Assembly: GCF_901000735.1 (NCBI RefSeq)
Contig: NC_081551.1
Coordinates: forward strand, 17,760,545 to 17,824,544
Origin: Corylus avellana
Taxonomy: Eukaryota > Streptophyta > Magnoliopsida > Fagales > Betulaceae
Reading direction: 5' to 3'
Length of the DNA stretch: 64,000 nucleotides
In this document: piece after piece, positions 1 through 12,100 of the stretch
How the letters are laid out: every line of letters begins with the position of its first letter
Numbering within the stretch: position 1 is the first letter of the stretch
Translations under genes and position numbers: made by a program
Notes under the pieces: generated by a model
The model's input: the letters and a program-made list of their open reading frames with translations, nothing else
Database searches by the model: none
What the model was told of the DNA's origin: nothing

Positions 1-273
1 ACCAAGTATCGAAGGGTTTTGGATTCCGGATCTGAACGTAAATCGCTATTCGTAGTTCAGGTTCGGCAGCTGTGCGCAAACCTTTTGTGATTGGGAAAAT
101 ATTATTGTACTGGGACTTCATTGATCCTTTTCGTAAGTAAAAAGAAAGCTGCTCGCGTGTGGGCTTGGGCCTTAGAGTCCGCACCACAATAGGAAGAGAA
201 CTTGGGGTCCGTTTGGTAATGAGCTTGGTGATTTTTTTTTTATTTTTATTTTTTATGTGAAAAAGTAGAAAAG

Positions 274-313
<40 letters not shown>

Positions 314-1317
314 TAATAATTTTTATTTGAATAGTAATAAAAGTGATTGATGTGATATAGTGAAATGCTAAGCTTACAAAATATTTTACAAAAAAAACTT
401 TACAAAATGATACAAAATGATTGAGAATAAGATGAATTTAAATTTTAAGAAATTTAATCATATTATGCCACATTACTTTGTAAGAGTTTTTTTTTTTTTT
501 TGTAAAATATTTTATAAACCTATCATTTCTCAAGGAAAAAAAAAATGCAAAATCGGTCATTGTGGTTATACTGACTTGCAGTAATTTTTTTGTGCTATAA
601 AAATGTTCTAAGTACTCATTGTAGTATGCAAAAATAACAAATATGTCTATGTATCCAACTTCCGTATAATCTTTTTGGCAAAAACTGTCAAATAACAGAT
701 ACATCTCATGGGTGACACGTGTCATAATCCGATTAGTGCTAATGTAGCATTTGATAGTTTTGGTCAAAAAATTAGACAAAAATTAGATGCATAAACTTAT
801 TAGTTATTTGTGCATATCACATGGAGCTCTTAGAATATTTTTATATCACATGAAGCTTATTGCAAATCAAGATCCAACTTCAAACTTGTGCCCTCGAACG
901 CTTGAGATCCAAATTCGAACATTCACCCAAGTAGAAAATCCACAAAGTCCAAAATTCTACCCCCCCTAACACTTAGAATCAATCTCAACACTCACTTGTA
1001 CAAATTAAAGCATACTTAATCTGAATTAAAGGTTGGGATATTATAGACACAAGCCCCTCTTTTAAAAATGGTTTCTCTCTTATCCTTTTTGAAAGTTGGT
1101 TCTCAAAGTCAAAACGTATATACTCTAAAGTTCATTTGGTCATCATCTATTGTTCATCATCTATTGTTCATATCGTAAAATGTTTAAGCTTCACAAACCT
1201 AATATGCAGTTTATCCTTGTTTGTAATAAATTATGATTTTTGTCTAAATTTGTTTTTCTAGATTGATAGTCTTATAGATTATTATTTTACCTTTTAATTA
1301 GTCAAATTATAAGTTTT
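1..1317. other. AT-rich intergenic DNA
   Basis: No gene is recognisable. It holds a TA microsatellite near 278-310 and several A/T homopolymers. The short open frames lack codon structure, splice context or family motifs. Confidence 0.6.
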
Positions 1318-1414
1318 TAGAGCATCTCCAAGAGACCATGTAAACTAACTTTTTAGTTAAAATAGCATTTTTTCTTCTTCCAGTAGTGCTATAAAATAGC
1401 ATTTTTGTTTAGAG

Positions 1415-1456
1415 ATGCTACAGTGAACTTTCATATTTGAAAGTTCACTGTAGCAT
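1415..1456. repeat. Perfect 19-bp inverted repeat (hairpin)
   Basis: Arms 1415-1433 and 1438-1456 are exact reverse complements, separated by the 4-base loop TATT. It lies about 100 bp inside the left end of the MITE-like element. A transcript would fold into a tight stem, but the stem is shorter than most plant miRNA precursors. Confidence 0.85.
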
Positions 1457-2015
1457 ATGTAACTATTATTTAATTATCTTTTATCTTTCTTTCAATTTGT
1501 TTAATCTTTTCTCTCTCTTCTCTCTTTCTCTCCTTCTCCCTCACGCTCCCTTCTCCTCCCTCAGTGCCTCCTCATCTATTTTCTCTCCTTGTCCCTTCTC
1601 CCTCAGTGTCTCATCTCTCTCCCTATCCCTGTAGGGCTGCCGCCCAACGGCCAAACGACCACGGAGCAGCGGCCGAGAGCCTTTCTGGGTTTCGATCTAT
1701 CCAATCAGAACAACTAGCGAAAAAGACCGGTGCACAACCGGCGGCCAAAACTCGGCCACCCACAGAGTTTCGTCCTCTGTACACCACCTTGATGGGTTTC
1801 AGGTGGTTTGATTTCTCCAAAATTGTGGTTTTAGGTGGTTTAATACAGTTTGTGGTGAGGGAGAGAGAGAGAGGAGTGGAAAAAATAATAATAAAATAGA
1901 TTAAAAACAATATTTAAATAAAGTAGACATTATAAAATAGAGAGTCTTTTGGAGTTCATTACAAAAAAGTAGTAGGTAACCTAAAAAAGTAGTATTTTGA
2001 GTAGTTAAACTACAA

Positions 2016-3151
2016 ATCTTTTTTTGAAAGAAAAACATTTCAATTTCATTGATAATAATCACGAGCATAAAGCTCTTACATTGCAATAGCACAAAGCCCT
2101 GGAAATGCAAATTATAGCCGAAGCTACAAAGATACAATCATCACCTAAAACCTCCGCTAACCTATGACTAGTTTTCATTTGAGATAACAGATCTGCATAA
2201 GACAAACGCAATCCAATGTATAGGTAGCTCAAATTCCTCTTCGACCCAAAAGCCAGGATAAAGTTCACGTCCACAACTCAAAGGCTTGGACCAAAAATCA
2301 CATCCACGACCCAAAGGTCTGGACCAAAGTTCAGTTCACATCCAAGCAGACAGATCGAGGGGCCAAAGCTTTATTACAAATAGAAGCAAGAAAATCGAAA
2401 TAAAACGTGGACGAACCAAAGAGGCAGAGCCTTATTACAAGCAAATAACATGAATGAAATGCATACAGGGAAAAACAGGAACAAAGACAATACAAGGAAA
2501 GTAAAACAAAACAGGAACAGGCACACGCAGCATGGATGCCGATAGTGCACTCGCCGGAGACCGACAACAGAAGGGAACGTTGGATGTTCGACGTGGCAGG
2601 GACGCGGAAAAAGGCCTAAAACAGTGGACGGAGGGAGGCGAAGCCGATCGCCAGTTGGCCGAAAAACCATCGCAGCAGGGGGCGTTGAGGCTCTTCGCTG
2701 GAGGGGCACGAGGAAAAACCCAACAACAGACGGTGGGCGGTAGAGCGGGCAGAGGAGATCGGCGGCGAACACAAAACAAAACAGGGGGGAGTTTGAAAGA
2801 AACCCCAAAATCAGCACCCACACTGAGTGGCACACAGGCAAAGCTACAAGAACAACATACCAAAAACACAGCAAAGAAACAAAAGGGAAAGGAACAGAAA
2901 ACAACCATAGAGCCCCGCCAGAGACAAAAGCGGAACAAAGAGGAAGGGGCGATGGAGAAGGGGTAGGGAGGAGGCAACCCGGGCCAGGGACATCAAGTAA
3001 ACTACTGGCACCCGGAGCAAGGGCAGGTGAGGGGGAGGAGGGAGGCAGCAAACGGCCATTCCTCCTCCCCTCACCATGGGGGAGGGGTTTACCTTAGGCT
3101 GCGGCACTAGAGAGAAAGCGAGAAAACCCTAGCCTACAAATTTTTTTTTTT
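2016..3151 (-). mobile_element. Non-LTR retrotransposon derivative, copy 1
   Basis: It is flanked by the 8-bp direct repeat AACTACAA (2008-2015 and 3152-3159). Read on the minus strand it has a GC-rich, pyrimidine-rich 5' part (3139 down to about 2530), then a tail containing a GGGTCGA-like box, a GAGCTACCTAT-like box, and an end with CTTTATGCTCGTGATT followed by A-rich sequence. The tail matches the element at 52990-53828. The 5' part matches the fragment at 60195-60420. No reverse transcriptase is visible, so this looks like an internally deleted LINE or a non-autonomous relative. Confidence 0.6.
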
Positions 3152-3180
3152 AACTACAATTCATTGTTGGAGATGCTCTA

Positions 3181-4370
3181 AGACGCTTTAATTTGATTTT
3201 ATTGCATTTAAAACGAATCAAATAGATCATATGATCCTAATGAAGTGGACATCATCATTCACGCGTTTGTCATTTTAAACTTTATCATACTAATACAATA
3301 TCAGATAGTTCCTATTCAATGTTAGTTTAATTTTATTTAAGAGCCAAGACTAGGAGTGACGCCATTAAATCAATTTAGTCGTTGGCTTAATCACTTTAAT
3401 ATTGTTGACATATTTTAATCTCTTTATGTGCTATTCAAAATTGCCTTTGATGTTTTAAAATAATATTTTTAATTTTAAATGTTTTAGATGCATGGGCAAT
3501 TTTTTTAGGTGGATTTAATTTTGCGCCAACTCTTAGACTTCCGTAAAAATTAAAGAAACTCAAAGGCATTCATGTGCATCCGCTTGTTTGCTATTTTCGA
3601 GTATTTTGTCTATATTTATATAAAAAAATTAATTTTTTTTTTTTTTTAAAATAAAATAAAAATGTTTTCAGTGTTTAGCTCATACGAAAAAATGAGCGAT
3701 AGGAAAAATGACCGACAAGTTACGGCAACATCCAGCGAACACCGTGGCGAATTCCAGCAATCTTTGGTGGTGGCGACCGGTGGTCCAGTGGAGGCACTGC
3801 AGGGTCTGCGTGAACTCCAATAATTTAAGAAGGAAAAGTTCAAACTCGAAAAATTGTTTACTGTATTAAAAAGGAGAAAAACATTTTACAAAAAATTAAA
3901 AAAGGTTATTTTGGTCAATCAAAAATATTTTTAGTTTGACTATGATTTTTAATCATACCAAAAAATAATTGTTTCAAAAGAAATGAAGTTTAATCAATAT
4001 CTTTTATTATGTCATATGAAATAACTTGACCTATCACATTTTTTTATTGTACAAATTTAACCATCAAAATCCTGTAAAATTATTACACAAATAAAATAAT
4101 CAATTTAGGGTACACGAGAAGAGATTTTTCTCATTTTCTATAAAAATGCAAAAGAATATGAGAAGTGGATTTCCACCTCTCTAGCAATTGACAGTCGAGA
4201 GAAAATTCACACTCTTGAATATTTAAATGCAACAAAACCAGAAAATTATTTAAGATTTTTCCGTCCAAATGCCCCCCCTATCTGTTTGGTTGAACGGGCC
4301 TGTAAGGGCTAAATTAGTAATTTCAGAAAAGCAAACCTGAGATGTGCCAAAAATCAAGAAGTCCCCGCCC
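3181..4370. other. Intergenic DNA upstream of the STRAP-like gene
   Basis: AT-rich DNA with no recognisable gene. The only GC-richer stretch (about 3700-3830) has open frames but no family motif. Confidence 0.5.
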
Positions 4371-4378
4371 TATATAAA
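4371..4378 (+). promoter_or_regulatory. TATA box of the STRAP-like gene
   Basis: TATATAAA follows a short GC-rich stretch (CCCCGCCC), 476 bp before the first ATG. It is the best core-promoter match upstream and implies a 5' leader of roughly 450 bases. The start site is inferred, not seen. Confidence 0.55.
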
Positions 4379-4853
4379 GAGCCAGATACAGTGCCATTTC
4401 TTCTTGCGCCTAGCCCTTGCCACACTGCTCTGCTCTCTAACATATATAGATTTTCATTTTTGTTTTTTGTTTTTTATTTTCTGTAATTTTGCTATAGCTT
4501 CGATTCACTCAGAGCCATTGTAGAGGGTTAGGAGGTGCGGATTCACGCATAGCTCGCCATTTTCATTTCCGAGGATTCCAAGAACCAGCGTTTCCCACCT
4601 GTGTCAAATACCGCCATTTCTCCCATTAATCCCGCAAAATTTTACTTCTTAAGCTCTTGATCTTCATTTCGCAGACCTTGCTTCAGTAATCACTAATCAA
4701 TTTCCGGTTTCGATTTCGTGTAAATTTGTTAGGGTTAGGGTTTTTTTTATTTGGGTTCAATTCCTTAATTACAGATCACATCAGAAAAGAAAAGAAAAGA
4801 AAAGAAAATAATTTGTTAATTAGGTTATTGGATTTTGTTGGTGTTTGTAAGTG

Positions 4854-7800
4854 ATGGATAAGAAAAGGGTAGCTGTCCCGCTGGTGTGCCACGGCCATTC
4901 CCGGCCAGTAGTGGATCTGTTTTACAGCCCGGTTACTCCCGATGGGTTCTTCCTCATCAGCGCGAGCAAAGGTTCGCATTTGTGTCGATTGGTTTTCGTG
5001 CATTCTTCTCGAATTTCTTTATCAAAATTTTGAATTTACTGAGTAGAAACTTGTTCTGTTTGTTCATTTTCATAGGATATGGGTTGTTTTTTTTGTGTTC
5101 ACATTGGATTGCTATTGCTGCTATTTGTGTCTAGATTTGATAAGAAAACTGTTATTTGTTAGTGATCGGATTGTTCTGAATAACCAATTTATCCGGTTAG
5201 GCAAGAATTGGTTTTATTGACTTAATTCTTAATCAAATTTTGAACAGGTAGCTCATCAAGAATTCAATTGTATAACTAGATATACAACTCGGGTTCAGTG
5301 AACAATTGAAATTAATTGTATGCATTAATACCTAGATAGTTATAATGGTGGTGAGTTCTAATATTTTTATATCAACAAGATAGTCCATGGAACTGTGGCA
5401 CTAGGATACATGTAAATATAGGTGAATGTTCCCTGCAATGTAATGGATTTATTAAATGTAATGGAGGTGATATCTGAGTTTTTCTACCTTTGTGGTTCAG
5501 ATTCTAATCCAATGCTCAGAAATGGAGAGACTGGGGATTGGATTGGGACATTTGAGGGACATAAGGGTGCGGTGTGGAGTTGCTGCTTGGATACTAATGC
5601 TTTACGCGCTGCTACTGGTTCTGCGGACTTCACTGCGTATGAATTAATTATTTCCCTTGTTTACTCGATGCATTTATCAATGCTGTATGCTTTGCATGGT
5701 GTGAAATCATTTGGAAAATTATTTTTGTTAAAGAAATGTCTTTGGCACTACTGTGAAGCATGAGAACACCCTTCATGTTTAACTTAGCCAGGAAACTTTT
5801 CTGAATTGTTTATTGTAATCTGATGTTAACATTTTCTGAATTATTTTTGTTAAAGAAATGTCTTTGGCACTACTGTGAAGCATGGGAACACTCTCTATGT
5901 TTAACTTAGCCAGGAAACTTTTCTGAATTGTTTATTGTAATCTGATGTTAGCATTTTCTATGTCTGTCTTTGTTTCGATTTAGGCTTCTTGTCAGTTTTG
6001 GCATTATTAGGTATCCCACTTATTTTCCCTTATACTCCGTGTTATGTTGGCCATGCATTCCTAGTCTGTATATACTCATCTAAAAGTTGGAACCATGATA
6101 AGTTTGTTGTTCTTCTTGATGGAGTATTTTATATGGTGTAAAATACAGAGTTACAAGTAGTTGAGTGGGGTTTTAGTTAAGCATTTATATTCAGCAGTAT
6201 AGTGCCATTACAACGTCTTTGTTAATCTAAGAAAAACTGGAATGAATGTTGCAAGTCTCATTTAGTGTTGTGTACTGAATAAAAGTTGACATGTTATGTG
6301 GCTTGATCTCATTTGCAGGAAAATTTGGGATGCATTAACAGGTGATGAGTTGCACTCATTTGAACACAAGCACATTGTTCGAGCCTCTGCTTTTTCAGAG
6401 GTAGTTTTAGCTTTTTTGTTTATGTGTTTTTGAATACACACATACAAGCATATGCATGCATGTCAATTTACACACAGACACAATAGCAAAACATGGTGGG
6501 TGGGGGGCGGATTGAGGAAACTTAATAGTAATACAGTTAGCTGTTGAGAGCAACTTATGAAAATACTTATTACCATTTGTTGGAGTCTTACCTAGGGGTG
6601 TAAATGAGCCGAGTTTGGGCGAGCTTTGGCTGTCCAGGCTCGGCTCGTTTATTTTTGGGTCAGGCTCGAGCTCGAGTCGAGCCCGACTTTGCTGCTCGAG
6701 CTCGGCTCGACAGGATTAGAACCCTGTTCGAGCTCGAGCTCGAGCTCGTCTATTTTGCTCGGGCTCGACTTTTTTTCTTTTTTTTTTTTGACTTTGTAAT
6801 TTAAGTGTATTAGATTATTACAAAAATCATCCAATTGGTACAGATCTGAAGAAAAAGCTAATTGACTGCAGATTTTTGATAAGTAATTGATTGTAGAAAC
6901 GTCACAATAAACCATTTTCAATTGGTACAGATCTAAAACTAAGACCATAGTTATTAGAATTGGATGACAATAAAGAAGGGAAACTGCAAATAAAACTCAA
7001 AACTGCTGAATTAACACAGCTTCTGCAGCTGTAATACAACAAAACTTCATGAACTGTGCCAATTTTGAATATGGACATCTTTGTTCAAGTCCAAGCCCTT
7101 ATCTTTGTTCAACAATCACAACCTAAACCATCAGTAAACAACAAGGTCTTCATATTTCACGACAAGAGCTGATATTACCAAGATTACAACTAAGAATACC
7201 AGAAAGTTGGCAAGCAGAAAAGCCATTCATCTAGTCATCCAAAAAAGAAAAATCATTGTTCATCTAAAACTAGCCAGGATGTCGTCCATTTTTGACAAAT
7301 AATTATTCCTTTGGGAGGTACTTTCATTCTCCTTGGATTATCAAAAACATTCTTAAAATCATACCATTATCATGCTCCTTTTAATGATAAAAAATTAAAC
7401 CTGAACTTCCATTGTGGTTTTTATTTTTTATTTTAAAAAAACCACTCGTGTAGCAAAACCCCAAACCACCCACCACCCAAGAAGAAACGGAGAAAAAATA
7501 ACCCAAAAAGAAAAGAAAAACCCACAAATCTTATCACCTCCTCCGCCTCCGATCCGCGGCGTACTGCGAGTCTGCGAGAGTGAAACGACCTCCGAGAGCG
7601 GCGTGGACAGCGGGGTTGGCAGCGGCAAGTTCCTGGAAACCGAGCACGAGCCGTTTAGCTTCAGCCAGGCGTCAAGGTGTGTGGTTGCTGCGGTGGTGGT
7701 GGTGGTTGCTGTTGGGGGCACTGGGGGAGTGGTAGGAGCGGGCCGAGCGGCAACAGAGATAGGAGGCGAGGAGGATGGTGGAGACAGTGAGAGGAGAGTC

Positions 7801-9150
7801 GAGAGAATGGAGAGAATAGAGATCAGAGATGATAGATTTAGGTTAAATTTGGGTTCTCTAATTTGCAACCGTTGGATTTGGAAAAATAATTAAATTTTAA
7901 ATATTAACGGTTGGATTCGTTTTACCAAAAGCTTATCCCATGTGGCTGTCCCTACTTAGATCTGATGTGCTTGTTTAATATGATCCATTGATTATATATA
8001 CGTTTTCAACATTTAATATTACTCGTCAGATTAGATCAAACAAGGCAAGCTTACGGTGTCTCTGTTACACCATATACATTCTTCTTAGTAAATGCTTGAT
8101 AGCTGTCATCCATTAATATCATCCAATGGCTATTAGATCATCATAACATTTTGGACGGCTACGATTACACTTATATACCATAGATCAAATTTAAATTCAA
8201 TTAAATTATTAAATTCAATAAAAAATTCAAAATTCAAAATTTAGGAATTATGAATAAATATTGTGTTATGTAGTATTATTTAGGATCAGTTTGATATTTC
8301 AATTTTAATAATTAATATTTTAAAAATTGTGCTTTTTTCAATCTCATATTTTTTTTTTCTTCTTATTTTAGATTAAGTATTTTTTAAATCACAACGTAAA
8401 ATGCTTTATGTCACACACTCACACACACTAATCACTATTATCATATTACATATAGTATTATTTAGTTAATATGTTAAAATGTTAATGCTTAATATGGGTC
8501 AAGTATATAATGTCAATATTAATATATATTGTATCTTATATATAAACATTTATATACTTATATGGTTTTATGATTGTATCATTATCTGATTTATATGGGT
8601 AATGGGTCAATGTTAATTGTTATAACTTATATACTTATATTATATGTTCTCATTATCACAATTCATGATATATGATTTAAATTCAAATTGTTAAGTTTTT
8701 ATTTACCATAAATTGTGATTATAAATTTATAATGTGTAAATTATAAGAAACACATTAGTTACTTAATTATTAATCATTTAATCTAATAGTAATACTCAAA
8801 CTCTAAGTAATAAATTCATATGATGTAATGGTCATACACTCATACTTAAATTTTATGATCATATTATCTCACAATTAATATTAATATTATCTTAGATCTA
8901 AGATCATGTGATACATCATATATGTTTTATAAGAATAAAGTATATAATTATAATGTATTGATTAAATAACACGATAACTTATGCAGATATACCATATGAT
9001 TATATAATGATTAATGATTATGTGATATATACGATTTCAATTTCCAAAGTATAAACTATCTAATTATAATATTTGTATTAAATGACACAATAACTTGTGC
9101 GGTTGTACACTTGTACTATATAATTATATCATATGATAAAATGATTAATG

Positions 9151-9190
<40 letters not shown>

Positions 9191-12100
9191 TTTATATTAA
9201 TATATACATATATTATATATATTATATATATACACACATATACATAAATAACTAAAAAAAAACAAAGGTATATAATATATTTGTTATTATTGAGTGAATG
9301 AGTAATATTGATTATATATTGTTATTTGTTACTTAATAAAAAATATACGAGCCGAGCTTAATAAACGAGGCGAGCCTTATATGAGCCGAGCTCACGAGCT
9401 GCTCACGAGTTAGCCGAGTCGAGCCGAGCCTGCTTCGTTTAATATTCGAGCTAGGATTTGTGTTCACGAAGTGCTTCACTTAATATTCGAGTCGAGCACG
9501 AGCCGAGCTTATGCGAGCCGAGCCCGAGCTTGCTCGCGAGACGCTTCGCTCACTTAACAGCCCTACCCATGGATAATAAGGGACAACATCAAATTTGGAC
9601 TCTTCAAACACATCCACAGAGGGAGATTGTACACCGTTAACATTACTGCCCATATGCTATATGTTGTACTCATATTACCATATGGGTTGAAACCATCACT
9701 TGCTAAGCCAAGCCGCACGTTGCGAGAATCACTTGCAAACCACTCATGTCTTTTATCAAACTCTTTCCATACAATAGAATCGGCGGGGTGTCTGAGAGTA
9801 TTGCCATCATCTTCTCGACCTTCTTTGTGCCACCGCATTTCCTTGGCCATTTCTTTTGTCATAAACAACCGTTGTAACCTTGATTTTATTGAGAAATACC
9901 GTAAGACCTTTTGAGGAATATTACTTTTTTTGCCTTTGCCATCAATCCATCTTGAATTGTTGCACTTTGGGCATACCACTTTGTCTGCATGTTCTTTCCA
10001 AAAACGCACACAGCCATTTTTGCATGCGTGTATCTTATCGTAATCGAATCTCACGTGTCGCCTAAACTGTATTACTTCTATATACGAGAGTAGCAATGTC
10101 TCTCCATCTGGGAGGGCCGCCTTTATCAAGTCAATCATCATATCAAACGCCTTGTTACTCATTTTGCAGAACGCCTTTATATGAAGCATCTTCAGTATAA
10201 AAGCAATTTGTGTAAATTTCTTGCAGCTTAGATAAAGTTCTCGTAAACCATCTTCCCAAAATCGGTAAAAGGAGCTTGTTTGTTCGTGATCATTAGTTGT
10301 GGGGCCCAGTGAAGTAGAGGATTCTCTGATGTTAGCATCAACAAATATCCTCATGCATACATTGTCTAACAAATCTTCAACTGCATCAACCTCCTCCATC
10401 ATTTCAGTTGTATATGTGTGCATGTTTGTAAAAGTGTTTACCCTAAAATAATCTTCTTCCCCGTGAAATATCCATCGAGTGTATGTCGGAGTAAATCCAT
10501 TCATATACAAGTGACCCTTCACCTCGCTAATATGAGAATAATATCGATTTGCACAATCACGGCATGGACACTTTGTCATATCACGTGAATCAACTGATTT
10601 AACTGCCATTCCCATGAATTGTTCCACACCTATTTGAAATCGCTCTGAACATCGAGTACTTTCCCGCATCCAACTCCTATCCATATTGATGTTCCTATTA
10701 GAGGTTATTCGTTATGTACATGTACGCACACAAAGAAATTAGAAGATCAGATTCTTAAGAATTAATAGAATTAAATGAGAGCTCTATTCTCAAATATTGA
10801 TGCTAGCTCAATGCCATGTTACCTAACAAAATATTCTAGAAGTGGGTTAGTAGTTTAGAACAAATTTTTATTTGTAATTTATTTACTTGTTTAACTCAAT
10901 GACAGTTTTACATTTTTTACCATTGTTGTTAGCTTTGATATTTATTATAGAATGTTGTCTTGCTTTAAGTTTATTGTGATGCTTTCTTATTGCACTTAAA
11001 TGGAAAAGACAATACAATCATGTACTAATCCTAATATAAGAATAAGACTTCATACTAATAAACAAGTAATAATAAGAGAAGAAGCAAGGTTTAATAGGTT
11101 ACAAGAGAAGAAGAGAGGTTTTAATGCAACCACAAGAGAAGAAGGGAGAGATGCAGTGGGAATACAAGTTTTCAGACGATCACGTGTGCGATCGATCGCA
11201 CCACCAGAAAGGTTTTTACTTGTAGTGAGTGCGATCGATCGCACAATCAGGGGATTCAGCACGTAGTGCGATCGATCGCACCACCATAAAGGTTTTTACT
11301 TTCTAGTGGTGCGATCGATCGCACCACCATAAAGGTTTTTACTTTCTGGTGGTGTGATCGATCGCACAGTCAGGGGATTCAGCCCGTAGTGCGATCGATC
11401 GCACAATCAGGGGATTCAGCACGTAGTGCGATCGATCACACTACTAGAAAGGTTTATACTTGTAGTGAGTGTGATCGATCACACTACGGCCTGAGAGAAC
11501 CACAACTATTTTTCTAGGACTCTTAAAACATACTTAACTATAGCCCTGGAATAAGTTTTTTCACAGATCATTGACCAAAGCCAACTAGAAGTAGCCAAAA
11601 CAGATCAAAGTTGAAAGCCAACTAGAAGTAGCAAAGGCACTAAAAAAGAATTCAGAATAGAACCAACTTAAACTTCAAAGTTCAAAAGAGTAGAGTTATG
11701 AAATCTACAAAATCTTAAGATACACACAAGCTTAAAAGCTATCCCAACCAATAACCTATTTTTATTCTCTTTTTCAGTTTTGATGATTTGGTAGAGAATA
11801 AAACCATAGCCACAAAGACTAAGGCCTCAACATGACTATAGCAAATCTTACTAGCTTCCCCTTTTGTTTTTCTATTACTATAACCAGCTCATTCATTTTG
11901 TAGAGCTATAACTATATGTTCTCTTACATTTGGGGCAACAACAAAACTGTTCAAGATGTTCTTGGTATGTAAATATTTTAAAGCAAAAAATCAAATTAAG
12001 TTATTAGGGTTTTTGTGCGATTTCAATTTTGACAATTAAATCTTTAATTTTTTTATCTACGTCTCTCTGTCAATATGTCATCCAATTAATTAACCATATG

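Larger units (their letters stand above)
1318..3180. mobile_element. MITE-like element with 14-bp terminal inverted repeats
   Basis: The left end (1318-1331) reads TAGAGCATCTCCAA and the right end (3167-3180) is its exact reverse complement. The interior has a strong hairpin (1415-1456), a pyrimidine-rich tract (1500-1630) and a GC-rich block (1630-1860), and a second element is nested at 2016-3151. No transposase is present, so it is non-autonomous. The target duplication is unclear: TTA on the left against TAA on the right, so the superfamily is not settled. The GC-rich block could be captured host sequence. Confidence 0.6.

Noticed and set aside
1437..1910. Overlapping open frames on both strands
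   Set aside because: They follow a CT-rich tract inside a MITE; no domain or start context.
2374..3051. 225-residue minus-strand open frame, with 180- and 144-residue frames overlapping it
   Set aside because: Three frames are open at once because the DNA is GC- and pyrimidine-rich. Residues are low-complexity Pro/Ser/Phe/Cys, and the region is a retroelement head.
11186..11484. CRISPR-like look of regular palindromic repeats
   Set aside because: Plant nuclear DNA, only two spacer types that recur, and no cas genes. It is a transposon subterminal or tandem repeat.
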